From NCBI GenBank assembly GCA_003506435.1, contig DOAQ01000009.1, positions 146,647 to 210,646 on the forward strand: a DNA stretch of 64,000 nt, read 5' to 3'. The DNA is from Prolixibacteraceae bacterium. GTDB lineage: Bacteria > Bacteroidota > Bacteroidia > Bacteroidales > Prolixibacteraceae. The notes below the pieces were generated by a model, which was given only the letters and a program-made list of their open reading frames with translations, ran no database searches and had not been told where the DNA came from. Made by a program: the position numbers and the translations under genes. Positions 39,293 to 47,881 of this stretch are shown here, one piece after another (position 1 is the first letter of the stretch; every line of letters starts with the position of its first letter).

Positions 39293-41392
39293 ATGGACAC
39301 CCCTAATCTGACCTTTAACATTCTTACATTCTCTCATCCGAAAGAAGAATATACTTTTTGGTTTACCGACAGGAAAGAAGAAAACCTTAGCCGGATACAT
39401 CATTCATTAGTTCCGGAGGAAGTTATCATTCATTTCGGGAATAAAGAACATTACTTTACTTCGTTTGACAAACAACACGACGGATTTTTTCCGGTAACAA
39501 AAAAAAGTAACTCACCTCGTCTTACAGAACATGATAAGATGCAGGGAATAAACAAAAATCAGGCGTTTGCCCGGTCTTTGTTGAGGAGGTATTACAATGT
39601 CATAATTCATTCCTGGTTTCAAAACAAAAAACTTTTGGTAAAGCCCACTTTTATCAACGATGTCGATATCTGGCTTCCTCTGAAAAAAGCCGACAACCAG
39701 TACTGGTTCTTTGAAAAATTCACCATCAAGGTACAATTCACCCGGATTACTGAAAAACCCGAATTACTGGTCTCGTATGCCGGTAGTTCAAAAATATTCA
39801 AGACAAGTATTGTTGAATTAATACCACAGGTATCCCCTGTTTGCTTTAACTGGGTGGTTTATAAACGTAAACTGGTCAAATACGGTGAAATGCCGGAAGA
39901 AGCAAAACAAAACCTCGACAAAGTTTACCCGGTATGGAATTTTGTACTAAGAGATGCCTTAAATCAGGAAACCGAAGCGACAGATAAAACCAACAGATAT
40001 ATTAAGTATCAAAATAAGATCAACAACTTCTTTAATAGCCATTTAAATACGTTTGAATTCAAAGAAATAATTCCCGTCGAAAGTAAAAAATTTATTCCGG
40101 TACCACCTGTCAATATAAATCGGGTGAATGATAGCAGTAATCAATTGTTGTTTGCCAACAAAAAACTGGATGTTGTTCCATACAACGGAATGAAATATGG
40201 TCCTTACCGGACTAGCGAATACAGCAAAATTCAATTCTTTTATATTTTTCATGCCGAAGACACCGATATTGCAAAAATCCTGAATAACTATTTAGGGAAA
40301 GGGATTGACTCATTTAAAGGCTTATACAACTTTGCAAAGGTTCCTTATTTTACAGAACCAAACTTCAGCATTTCGTTTACCGACAAGTACAATCCTTTAC
40401 CCGAGATCACCAAAAAAATACGAACCCGAAATTTCCGGCCCGATGTTCATTATATGGCTATTTACGTTAGTCCGCACAATAAACACGTTCGCGACCGGGT
40501 GTGTAAATCAATTTATTACAGGATAAAAGAAATACTTTTAAAGAAAGGTATTACTTCTCAGGCTATCGACGCAAATAAAGTGCGGGCTGTTGTTCAGGGC
40601 AGGTTAAGATACGATTACAGCCTCAACAATATTTCCATAGCCATACTTGCCAAACTCGATGGTATCCCCTGGCAATTGAATGCCAAATTAAAAAATGAGT
40701 TAATTCTCGGAGTTGGAGCATTCAGGAACCTCGATACTAACGTGCAATATATAGGAAGTGCCTTTAGCTTTATGAACAATGGCCGCTTCAAGCATTTTGA
40801 ATGTTTCCGGAAAAACCAGATTGATGAATTGGCCGGATCAATTATTCATCAGATAAAGGAATACGTTTCTGTAAATAGCAACATTTCCAGGCTCATTATC
40901 CATTTCTATAAGAATATGAGCCACAAAGAACTTAAACCCATTGAAGACGGGTTAAACGGCTTAGGTCTGGATATACCTGTATTCATCCTGTCGATCAATA
41001 AAACCGAATCAAACGACATAGTTGCATTCGATAACGGGTGGAAGGACTTAATGCCACAAAGCGGAATATTCATTAACCTGGGCGGCAACAGCTTTTTGTT
41101 ATTCAACAATACAAGATACAGCAACAACAGGGCATTCAATACCAACGATGGTTATCCGTTCCCCATCAAACTAAACATTAAATGTACGCACGAAGAACTG
41201 GCAAAAGATTACAAAACGATTAGGGAATTAATCGATCAGGTATATCAGTTCAGTCGCATGTACTGGAAATCCGTCCGGCAGCAAAACCTACCCGTCACCA
41301 TCAGGTATCCCGAAATGGTCGCCGAAATTTATCCTCATTTCGATGGCTATGAAATCCCTGCATTTGGAAAAGATAATTTGTGGTTTCTTTGA
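39293..41392 (+). CDS. Prokaryotic Argonaute (PIWI protein), probably catalytically inactive
   Basis: A 699-residue protein with a C-terminal PIWI domain from about residue 440. Visible hallmarks are SIAILAKLDGIPWQL (family KxGgxPW), ELILGVGAFR at the place of the first catalytic Asp, SRLIIHFYKNMSHKELKPIE, the block IFINLGGNSFLLFNN, and the C-terminus LPVTIRYPEMVAEIY ending DNLWFL. The positions that hold Asp in active slicers read Gly (GVGAF, near 473) and Tyr/Lys (HFYKN, near 537), so DNA/RNA slicing is unlikely. The first 430 residues should hold N, L1 and MID-type regions. It should bind a small guide and signal through a partner; the adjacent AlbA_2 protein is the candidate. A MITE starts 4 bp after its stop codon. 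Confidence 0.85.
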   Translation: MDTPNLTFNILTFSHPKEEYTFWFTDRKEENLSRIHHSLVPEEVIIHFGNKEHYFTSFDKQHDGFFPVTKKSNSPRLTEHDKMQGINKNQAFARSLLRRYYNVIIHSWFQNKKLLVKPTFINDVDIWLPLKKADNQYWFFEKFTIKVQFTRITEKPELLVSYAGSSKIFKTSIVELIPQVSPVCFNWVVYKRKLVKYGEMPEEAKQNLDKVYPVWNFVLRDALNQETEATDKTNRYIKYQNKINNFFNSHLNTFEFKEIIPVESKKFIPVPPVNINRVNDSSNQLLFANKKLDVVPYNGMKYGPYRTSEYSKIQFFYIFHAEDTDIAKILNNYLGKGIDSFKGLYNFAKVPYFTEPNFSISFTDKYNPLPEITKKIRTRNFRPDVHYMAIYVSPHNKHVRDRVCKSIYYRIKEILLKKGITSQAIDANKVRAVVQGRLRYDYSLNNISIAILAKLDGIPWQLNAKLKNELILGVGAFRNLDTNVQYIGSAFSFMNNGRFKHFECFRKNQIDELAGSIIHQIKEYVSVNSNISRLIIHFYKNMSHKELKPIEDGLNGLGLDIPVFILSINKTESNDIVAFDNGWKDLMPQSGIFINLGGNSFLLFNNTRYSNNRAFNTNDGYPFPIKLNIKCTHEELAKDYKTIRELIDQVYQFSRMYWKSVRQQNLPVTIRYPEMVAEIYPHFDGYEIPAFGKDNLWFL

Positions 41393-41396
41393 TAAT

Positions 41397-41552
41397 TGAG
41401 TCTACTCCGAAAAGTTTGGGTTCATTGATTTTCAACTTCTTTACTCCTGACAAAAAAAAGGGAACTCGTTGAAAATCAATAAACTTTTAAAAGTCCCCTT
41501 TAGGGCCCCGAATAATCGGGGTAGGGGTTTTTGACTTTTCGGAGTGGACTCA
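41397..41552. mobile_element. 156-bp MITE with 19-bp terminal inverted repeats
   Basis: Terminal repeats TGAGTCTACTCCGAAAAGT (41397-41415) and ACTTTTCGGAGTGGACTCA (41534-41552) differ at one base. TAAT flanks both sides (41393-41396, 41553-41556), a 4-bp target duplication. An inner inverted repeat (TTGATTTTCAAC/GTTGAAAATCAA) makes a long hairpin. It has no coding capacity. Confidence 0.85.
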
Positions 41553-41566
41553 TAATTGAATCCATC

Positions 41567-42874
41567 CTAAAAGTGAAATAGTCCTGTTAATTCATTTATT
41601 GAATATAAAGGAAGGTTTGTCAACCAACCCTCTGTTCTGAAATCCGACATGGAAGTCCTGATTGCCGTTTGAGGTAAATATTTCTGACAAAATGTTTTCA
41701 GACTTTTGGCTTGTAGATTTTCTTCCGCTTTGACTTCAATTGGTACTACCTCGCCGGAATATTGTATCAAAAAATCTATTTCAGCAGTTGACCGCTCCGC
41801 TGACCAATAATAAATCACTAAATCAGGTATCGTGATTAATTGTTGTAAAACGTATTGTTCTGTCAAAGCTCCTTTGAATTCTTCAAATATCATATTTCCT
41901 TCAAGCAAAGTCCGAACATCAATATCCCCCATGGCTCCCATTAAGCCTACATCGACAATAAATAACTTAAATGCGTTATAATCTTCGTATGCTTTCAATG
42001 GAATTCCCGGTTTTGATACCCTGCAAACTTTATGAACCAAACCACAATCGATAAGCCAGGACAATGCTAGCTCATAATCTTTTGCCCGTGAGCCAGACTT
42101 AACGGCTCCATAAACGAATTTTTTATTCTCTTTTGCCAGTTGCGATGGTATTGAGTTCCACAACATCCTGATACGAGGAACTATGTCACTTGGAGCATGT
42201 TTCGAAAAATCATGCTCGTATGCTGTCAGTATTCTCTTCTGAATAACACGAACTTCTTTAAAATCGTTTTGTGTCCTGTACGAAAGTACCGCTTCCGGCA
42301 TACCTCCGATGTAGTAATACTGCCGTAAGATTTGAATATATTTCTCTTTGAAGCTTTTAATAAGTATCCAATCTTTACTTTTCAAAAGATCAAGCAAAGG
42401 TTGTTGATCTAGCGCCAACAGAAATTCAGTATAGTTGAGTGGATAAAGATCCAAAAACTCGACTTTCCCAACAGGAAAAGAGGTGTGCTTGTGCATTGCC
42501 ACCCCAAGCAGGGAACCTGCTGCAATGATATGATATTGCGGTGCATTCTCGTAAAAATATTTTAATGAAGTAATTGCCCCTTCAGCTTCTTGTATTTCAT
42601 CAAAAATAATTAATGTATTCTCTGAATTAACCTGGATTGCGGTTTCAATTTGGATTGCGGTTATAATCCGGTTGATATCAAAATTATCAATAAACAGCGT
42701 TTCCAGGAGCTTAGAACTCTCAAAATTTACATAGACAGTCTGACGATATTCTTTTTTGCCGAATTCTTTCATCAGCCAGGTCTTGCCAACCTGCCGGGCT
42801 CCTCGAATAATCAAAGGTTTGCGTCCGGGCCTGTTTTTCCAGGAGATCAGCTCCTTCATTGCAATTCTTTCCAT
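41567..42874 (-). CDS. AAA_14/DUF4143 ATPase
   Basis: A 435-residue ATPase of the common AAA_14 + DUF4143 type. Walker A is GARQVGKT (25-32), Walker B is TLIIFDEIQEAEGA; the sensor region AAGSLLGVAMH follows, and the C-terminal DUF4143 domain ends with a restriction-endonuclease-like block (AEIDFLIQYSGEVVPIEVKAEEN). The E..QxK-like EVKAE motif is typical. The cellular role of the family is unknown. The gene lies between an intact Argonaute 3' end and a broken second copy of it, and is bracketed by an 11-bp direct repeat. Confidence 0.88.
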   Translation of the reverse strand: MERIAMKELISWKNRPGRKPLIIRGARQVGKTWLMKEFGKKEYRQTVYVNFESSKLLETLFIDNFDINRIITAIQIETAIQVNSENTLIIFDEIQEAEGAITSLKYFYENAPQYHIIAAGSLLGVAMHKHTSFPVGKVEFLDLYPLNYTEFLLALDQQPLLDLLKSKDWILIKSFKEKYIQILRQYYYIGGMPEAVLSYRTQNDFKEVRVIQKRILTAYEHDFSKHAPSDIVPRIRMLWNSIPSQLAKENKKFVYGAVKSGSRAKDYELALSWLIDCGLVHKVCRVSKPGIPLKAYEDYNAFKLFIVDVGLMGAMGDIDVRTLLEGNMIFEEFKGALTEQYVLQQLITIPDLVIYYWSAERSTAEIDFLIQYSGEVVPIEVKAEENLQAKSLKTFCQKYLPQTAIRTSMSDFRTEGWLTNLPLYSINELTGLFHF

Positions 42875-43004
42875 AAAAAATAGATTAAATACATTTATTC
42901 AAACGTCTTTTCTATGCAAATATACATTTTATCAAACGTCTTTTCGTAATTTACAACAAATATTCAAACGACATTTGTTTAGATGTACCTGAATCCATCC
43001 TGTC

Positions 43005-43195
43005 AACCTGCCCGTCACCATCAGGTATCCCGAAACGAGCATGTTCATTAAACACAAACGCGAATCAAAATTTTACATGCGAGTTCCATCCGTCCATTAA
43101 AAACAAATTACTTACGGATGAATTCACCGAAATTTATCCCCATTTCGATGGCTACGAAATCCCCCCATTAGGAAAAGATAATTTGTGGTTTTTAT
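43005..43195 (+). pseudogene. Broken second copy of the Argonaute 3' end
   Basis: 43005-43035 repeats the Argonaute codons for LPVTIRYPE, and 43127-43195 repeats EIYPHFDGYEIP with GKDNLWFL, both at high identity to 41290-41392. About 90 bp of unrelated sequence separates the two parts. The reading frame is cut by IS66 at 43196; across the insertion it would continue after the target duplication (45703 on) for some 40 codons to a stop near 45830 instead of ending at the usual FL-stop. Confidence 0.8.
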
Positions 43196-43263
43196 GTATC
43201 CCTTCTACCAAGCAGGTCATAGAAAAGTTTTGTTTAAACTGTTTGTTTGTTCAGATTGGGCCT

Positions 43264-44850
43264 TTACAGCTTTAAGTTTTGAGGCAATAGTTCGTGGAGT
43301 TTGCTGACCTTGTATTCAGGGATAACTTCCAGTACTTTTTTGAGCCAGTGGTATGGGTTTACATTGTTCTTTTGGCAGGTGCCAAAGAAGGAATAGAACA
43401 TGGCAGCCCGTTCAGCTCCGCGGGCAGACCCTGCAAACAGGTAGTTCTTCCGTCCCAAAGCAATGGGGCGGATGGCATTCTCGGCAAAGTTGTTGTCGAT
43501 TTCCAAAGAACCGTCGTGCAGGTAGTTCATCAGGTTGTCCCAACGGGGGATGCAATAGGCTGTTGCTTTTCCGACGGGCGATTTGGGCAACACATTTTTC
43601 CAGGTTTCCACCATCCATTTGCCCAGTTCGTTTAACAGGGGCAATGACTGGTCAAGCCGCAAAGCATATCTTTCTGCAGGTGTCATGTTTTCCTGCCTGG
43701 CCCTGCGTTCAATATCATACAATTTCTGGAACATGCCCATGGCATATTCTGCCCGGGGCCTGTCGTATTCCAGGGCTTTTTCAAACCCGCGGCGGGCATG
43801 TGCCATACAATTGAGCAGGGTGATGGACTTTCTGTCCCCAAAAGGATCATAAACTTTATAGCCATCGGTTTGCAGGTAACCGATAAAATCTTTCAGCAGG
43901 ATGGAAGGCCCCTCCCGCGATCTCCCGTCACGGTAATCGAACAGCACGGTTTTTTCAATTGGCGAATAGTATACCCAGTGGTACCCCCGGTGTGTTTTCC
44001 CCTTTTTCTCTTTGTCCAGTACCTGGATGGGGGTTTCGTCTACTTGCAGGTAGCCCTGTGACAATACCCGGTGTTTCAGGGTTTCGTATAATGGCGCCAG
44101 CAAATTACAAACTGCTTCCTGCCACCCGTTAATAGTTGTGGCCGACAGTCTGACCTGTTCACGTTTAAACCGTTCTATTTGCCGGTAAACAGGCAGGTGG
44201 TCGACAAACTTGTCGATCATGATCTGGGCCAGCAGCCCGGGGCCTGCTATGCCTTTTTCAATGGGGAAAACAGGCAGGGGCGCGATGATGCCATGACAGG
44301 TCAACCCATCATCCCCTTGTTTGATATATTTGGGGCGGATATACCTTTTGATGTACAGCTTTGCAGGTACCAGTTCCAACTGGTCGGTCACTTCCCGTCC
44401 AATACACTTCATGCCGGTGGTATCTTCCCCGGGTTCAATAATGATTTCTTCTACCGGCAGGTGGCTGGGAAGGGCCATCCGTCCGGGATGGTCTTCCCGT
44501 TTGGTTTTTGACCGGACATAGCTAATTGTTTCCTGCTGCTTTTCAGGGTCCGCCACCGGTTCAACATCAAAGGGCAGTACCATCTGTTTTTCATCCCGTT
44601 CCCCGATGTAACGCTCCCGCTTGGCCCCATACAGCAACCGGGACATCTGGTCGATCTGGAACTGCATCTGGTTAAGCCTGCCTTCCATCTCAGCGTTCCG
44701 GGATTCGAGTTCCGACTTTTGGGATTCAAGAAAAGAGTTCAGGGATTCCAGGACGGCATTTCGGGACAACAATTCCCTGTTTGTTTCCAGGAGCTGGCCA
44801 AAACCCACCTGGCTGCCGTTATACAAATTATTTTCAAGTGCCTGTCCCAT
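43264..44850 (-). CDS. tnpC: IS66 TnpC transposase
   Basis: A 528-residue DDE transposase. An N-terminal leucine-zipper-like coiled coil (residues 20-75), a zinc-finger-like region (TTGMKCIGREVTDQLELVP), then the catalytic blocks LQVDETPIQVLD, GYLQTDGYKVYD and EIDNNFAENAIRPIALGRKN, which supply the D, D and E. Normal length and no frameshift, so likely functional. Confidence 0.92.
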   Translation of the reverse strand: MGQALENNLYNGSQVGFGQLLETNRELLSRNAVLESLNSFLESQKSELESRNAEMEGRLNQMQFQIDQMSRLLYGAKRERYIGERDEKQMVLPFDVEPVADPEKQQETISYVRSKTKREDHPGRMALPSHLPVEEIIIEPGEDTTGMKCIGREVTDQLELVPAKLYIKRYIRPKYIKQGDDGLTCHGIIAPLPVFPIEKGIAGPGLLAQIMIDKFVDHLPVYRQIERFKREQVRLSATTINGWQEAVCNLLAPLYETLKHRVLSQGYLQVDETPIQVLDKEKKGKTHRGYHWVYYSPIEKTVLFDYRDGRSREGPSILLKDFIGYLQTDGYKVYDPFGDRKSITLLNCMAHARRGFEKALEYDRPRAEYAMGMFQKLYDIERRARQENMTPAERYALRLDQSLPLLNELGKWMVETWKNVLPKSPVGKATAYCIPRWDNLMNYLHDGSLEIDNNFAENAIRPIALGRKNYLFAGSARGAERAAMFYSFFGTCQKNNVNPYHWLKKVLEVIPEYKVSKLHELLPQNLKL

Positions 44851-44932
44851 ACCTTAAAGGTACCATGTTTACAGGCTTTTCGGACGAAAAACAGGGCGTA
44901 TTTATCAACCGATTTTTTGGATAAAAAAGAGG

Positions 44933-45286
44933 TTAAAAATTTGGTTGGTACAGTTTTCTTTTTTGAACATTTTTGATGCTCAGCCCGTCAACCAGCATAA
45001 CTGTCTGGGCATAGCTCAGGGCAATGCTCCCGGCATTGGGGCCATACCCCGGGAGCTCAAAAGTGCCCTGTTCCAGGCGCTTGTAGTACAGGGTAAAACC
45101 TATTCCCTGCCAGTGCAAAAGCTTGATCCTGTCGCGCCTGCGGCTGACGAAGATAAAAACGTCCCCGCTGCAGGGGTTGCCCCCCAGTGTGCCCTGTACC
45201 AAACCAGACAACCCGTCGAACCCTTTGCGCATATCGGCGGGCTGGTTGTACAGGTGGAACCGGTTGGTTGATGCTAAGGTAAACAT
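44933..45286 (-). CDS. tnpB: IS66 TnpB (Orf2 family)
   Basis: A 117-residue accessory protein with the conserved blocks FHLYNQPADMRKGFDGLSGLVQ, GDVFIFVSRRRDRIKLLHWQGIGFTLYYKRLEQGTF. It lies between tnpA (6 bp) and tnpC and is required for IS66 transposition in studied members. Confidence 0.92.
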   Translation of the reverse strand: MFTLASTNRFHLYNQPADMRKGFDGLSGLVQGTLGGNPCSGDVFIFVSRRRDRIKLLHWQGIGFTLYYKRLEQGTFELPGYGPNAGSIALSYAQTVMLVDGLSIKNVQKRKLYQPNF

Positions 45287-45292
45287 GGAGGG

Positions 45293-45625
45293 CTAAATAG
45301 TAACCAGGGTTTTCAACAGGTGTTTGTCTGCCGTTAACGGGCAGCTTACATGAACCCCGTTGGGGTAACTAATCTCTATTTGTCCGGTTCCCCCATCGGA
45401 TAGCCTGACATCTTCAGATACTTGCACCGCAATGAAAGCATCCGTCTTCCCCGCAACCGGGCCCGCACCTGCCTGTTCCTCCCTGTATTTTTTCAGCCAA
45501 TAGCCAAAGGTTTTTACAGACAGCCTTTCCCCTATACAAAACTGCTGTTGGCTTAATCCACTTTCCTGCCATAACTCGATGGCCAGGTACATCTCTTCTT
45601 TGCTGTATTTTTTATTCTCTTGCAT
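45293..45625 (-). CDS. tnpA: IS66 TnpA (Orf1 family)
   Basis: A 110-residue protein with an HTH at its N-terminus (YLAIELWQESGLSQQQFCIG, SVKTFGYWLKKYRE). It is the first gene of the IS66 operon. Confidence 0.85.
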   Translation of the reverse strand: MQENKKYSKEEMYLAIELWQESGLSQQQFCIGERLSVKTFGYWLKKYREEQAGAGPVAGKTDAFIAVQVSEDVRLSDGGTGQIEISYPNGVHVSCPLTADKHLLKTLVTI

Positions 45626-45927
45626 GGGGTAAAAATACGCCCCTTTTTGTCAAAAATAAAGACCCGGTTGGTAGAAGGGATACGAAGGGATACTGTTTTT
45701 ATCAAAACTCCGCAGATTATACGGAGCGTTTGGCGGTACGGCATTTAACTGGAAAGGTACAACGGCGATAAACACCCACAACAGGTATCGGTTTAAGTTG
45801 GCTAAAAGTCTCATTATAAAAGAATACTAAAAAAACATTAAAGGTAATCGAGAACAGGTTTTTCCTAAAAAGTTTCTCTATCCACTTTAAGAAAACACAC
45901 TCATGCAAGATATAAAATCTTATTGGC

Positions 45928-46140
45928 ACGGCTGTTCAATTCTATGAAAAGATTGAAAGATTCGCATGGCTAACTTGCCCTTCAATAGACCCATGAAATC
46001 TGAAACGGAAATCTTTGGAGGAATTGAACAAACCATGTGAACATGATCAGCCTGAACATTTTGCCCTAACACTTACACTTCCTTCCATTGGCTGATTGAA
46101 AAAAACTACATGGTACTTACATTTGTAGTACACATGTGAT
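45928..46140 (-). pseudogene. Degraded IS200/IS605 TnpA
   Basis: On the minus strand, VYYKCKYHVVF (N-terminal motif of IS200 TnpA) is followed after a deletion by VQADHVHMVCSIPPKISVSD and FMGLLKGKLAM, containing the HxH of the HUH nuclease. Frames are broken between them and the tyrosine-bearing C-terminus is missing. The remaining bases between the IS66 end and 46305 hold only this and the hairpin at 46214. Confidence 0.8.
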
Positions 46141-46213
46141 AATTGTCTAAATTTACCCATGATATTTATTTTTATTCATGGGCAATATAATATGGCATAG
46201 CCGATTGTCCATT

Positions 46214-46234
46214 ACCACCGTCTAAGACGGTGGT
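46214..46234 (+). terminator. Hairpin with T-run at the IS200 remnant end
   Basis: ACCACCGTC and GACGGTGGT with a 3-bp loop, followed by TTTTT. IS200 elements carry such a transcription-blocking hairpin near the start of their transposase, which matches its position. Confidence 0.7.
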
Positions 46235-46305
46235 TTTTAAATTTTGATAAAGTAAAACCGGAACGATTAAAAGGGCAAATAATTGAATCAGTTTTTGAAA
46301 TAGTC

Positions 46306-47535
46306 TCATTGATTGGTCAATTTTAGTATATATACCTGCCTGCTTCCCGTATGTGTAGAATTGAAACCGATCATATCGCCTTTCGGGCTCCACCGGCAAT
46401 GAATATCACACCGCCAGTAACCATTAAATTCTGCAGGCATGGGGAAGCGGCCTATTGGATAAACAGCTTCAGTTTTCATGTCCATTAAGTAAATCTTTTG
46501 TTCTCTCATCCCCAGGCTTGGATACGTGTCAGTTACCATCCATTTTCCATCGGGGGAGAACGTTCCATGCCCATCGTAATCCAATAACCCGTTGCCCAAC
46601 CGCTTGTAGTCCTGTTTCCCCACCGTAAATAAAATGTGGGCATCTTGTTTCCCCTCATATTTGGCAGTAATCATCAGTTGATTATCGTTCAGCCAGTCAA
46701 AATGCGAACCGCCCCAATTGTCGGGAAAGCATCGTTGAATCTCTGTTCCATCAATGTTTACTGTAAAAGCAACGGTATTCCAGTTGGGTATGGCACGGGC
46801 TAACCAGAAAATTTTAGAACTTCCTTTACTAAAACGGGTATGACAGAAATACTCAATACCATCTTTAGGAACTTGGGGTATCATTTCTTTCACCAAGTTT
46901 ATGGGAACAATCAATTTTGATTTGCCAGTTTCAAGGTCCAACAAAAAAAGTCCGTCATCAGCAGGCAAGGGTATCTCTTTTCTGGCATCCTGCCCTTCAC
47001 CCCCATAACCATAATCGGTCCGGGTAATACGAATACGCGAGAAGTTGATGCTCACCGCCTTTTTCCCATCAGGCGATACGGCGCTGACCGGATAGGGAAA
47101 AACCTTCAGCTCTTTTCTCGTATATACATTCAATATAACTGAAACATACCTTCCTTCACGGAAATCGTTATAGATAATTAGCGAATCAGGAGAAGTTTCA
47201 AGCCAGTGAGCCATACATCCCTCCTGAAAATTCCATGCACGGGTTTGTGTTAAAGGGATAAACTCATTGGTCTTCATATCGACCAATCCCAGGGTAGCCG
47301 GATCATTCTCATCGGGAAGTTTGTACTTGATATCAGTTTCCAAAACAGTGACATATTTTTGGTCGCCACTCCATGAGTTGATGCCATAATAACTGGCAAA
47401 AAAATGTTGATTATCGTTGTTAGTTATTTGTATAGGTCCTGTAATTTCAGGGAATACAATTTTAACACCAGTTTCAACCTTATTAAATGAGCAAAAAAGC
47501 ACAATAATTAGAAAAGCTAAATAATAATTTTTCAT
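46306..47535 (-). CDS. Exported beta-propeller protein (TolB/oligogalacturonate lyase-like)
   Basis: A 409-residue protein with an N-terminal signal (MKNYYLAFLIIVLFCSFN). Repeated WD/TolB-like blade motifs are visible: AVSPDGKKAVSIN, GTFSPDGKWMVTD, CRWSPKGDMIGFNSTHTGSRQVYIL. The C-terminal HxRWSPxG and the mix of His and Asp residues recall PL22 oligogalacturonate lyases, which are also propellers, but this is not proven; a periplasmic sugar-binding or lyase role is possible. It is the first gene of the minus-strand glycan cluster in map order. Confidence 0.6.
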   Translation of the reverse strand: MKNYYLAFLIIVLFCSFNKVETGVKIVFPEITGPIQITNNDNQHFFASYYGINSWSGDQKYVTVLETDIKYKLPDENDPATLGLVDMKTNEFIPLTQTRAWNFQEGCMAHWLETSPDSLIIYNDFREGRYVSVILNVYTRKELKVFPYPVSAVSPDGKKAVSINFSRIRITRTDYGYGGEGQDARKEIPLPADDGLFLLDLETGKSKLIVPINLVKEMIPQVPKDGIEYFCHTRFSKGSSKIFWLARAIPNWNTVAFTVNIDGTEIQRCFPDNWGGSHFDWLNDNQLMITAKYEGKQDAHILFTVGKQDYKRLGNGLLDYDGHGTFSPDGKWMVTDTYPSLGMREQKIYLMDMKTEAVYPIGRFPMPAEFNGYWRCDIHCRWSPKGDMIGFNSTHTGSRQVYILKLTNQ

Positions 47536-47881
47536 TTTATTAATTTATTAAATTAAAGCTTTTTATCAAAATTTCCATCTAAACTATTTCACTAGGTTAA
47601 TCAAATATAGTTGTAATCAAAGGCTTCCTTCAGATGTGGAATCAATATGTTTTTCATTGAAATGATAAATCCTCACGTGAAAAACAGTAGTGTCAAAACA
47701 AGAAATGGAATGTTTATTTCAGAAGATCTAAAGAATTTCACCTCCTTTTGTTTAATTGCTGAAAAGTAATTGTTACTAAACAACCTCAACTATACTATGT
47801 GTCTTCCCTTTTTCGCTACACGTTGCAGCTTTCAAAACTCAAATAATTTCATTCCCAATAATTTATTGAAGGTTCAAATCA
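47536..47881. other. Intergenic region without recognised features
   Basis: About 346 bp of A+T-rich sequence between the propeller and GH10 genes. I see no gene, hairpin or repeat. Confidence 0.5.

Larger units (their letters stand above)
43196..45694 (-). mobile_element. Complete IS66-family insertion sequence
   Basis: Terminal inverted repeats GTATCCCTTCTACCAA (43196-43211) and TTGGTAGAAGGGATAC (45668-45683). An 8-bp target duplication GTTTTTAT is at 43188-43195 and 45695-45702. The right end carries an extra tandem copy of the last 10 bp (GAAGGGATAC) before the duplication. It carries tnpA, tnpB and tnpC in the usual order, with no visible lesion. Confidence 0.92.

Noticed and set aside
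43412..45271. Plus-strand frames across the IS66 region
   Set aside because: They are shadows of tnpA, tnpB and tnpC, whose minus-strand motifs are complete.
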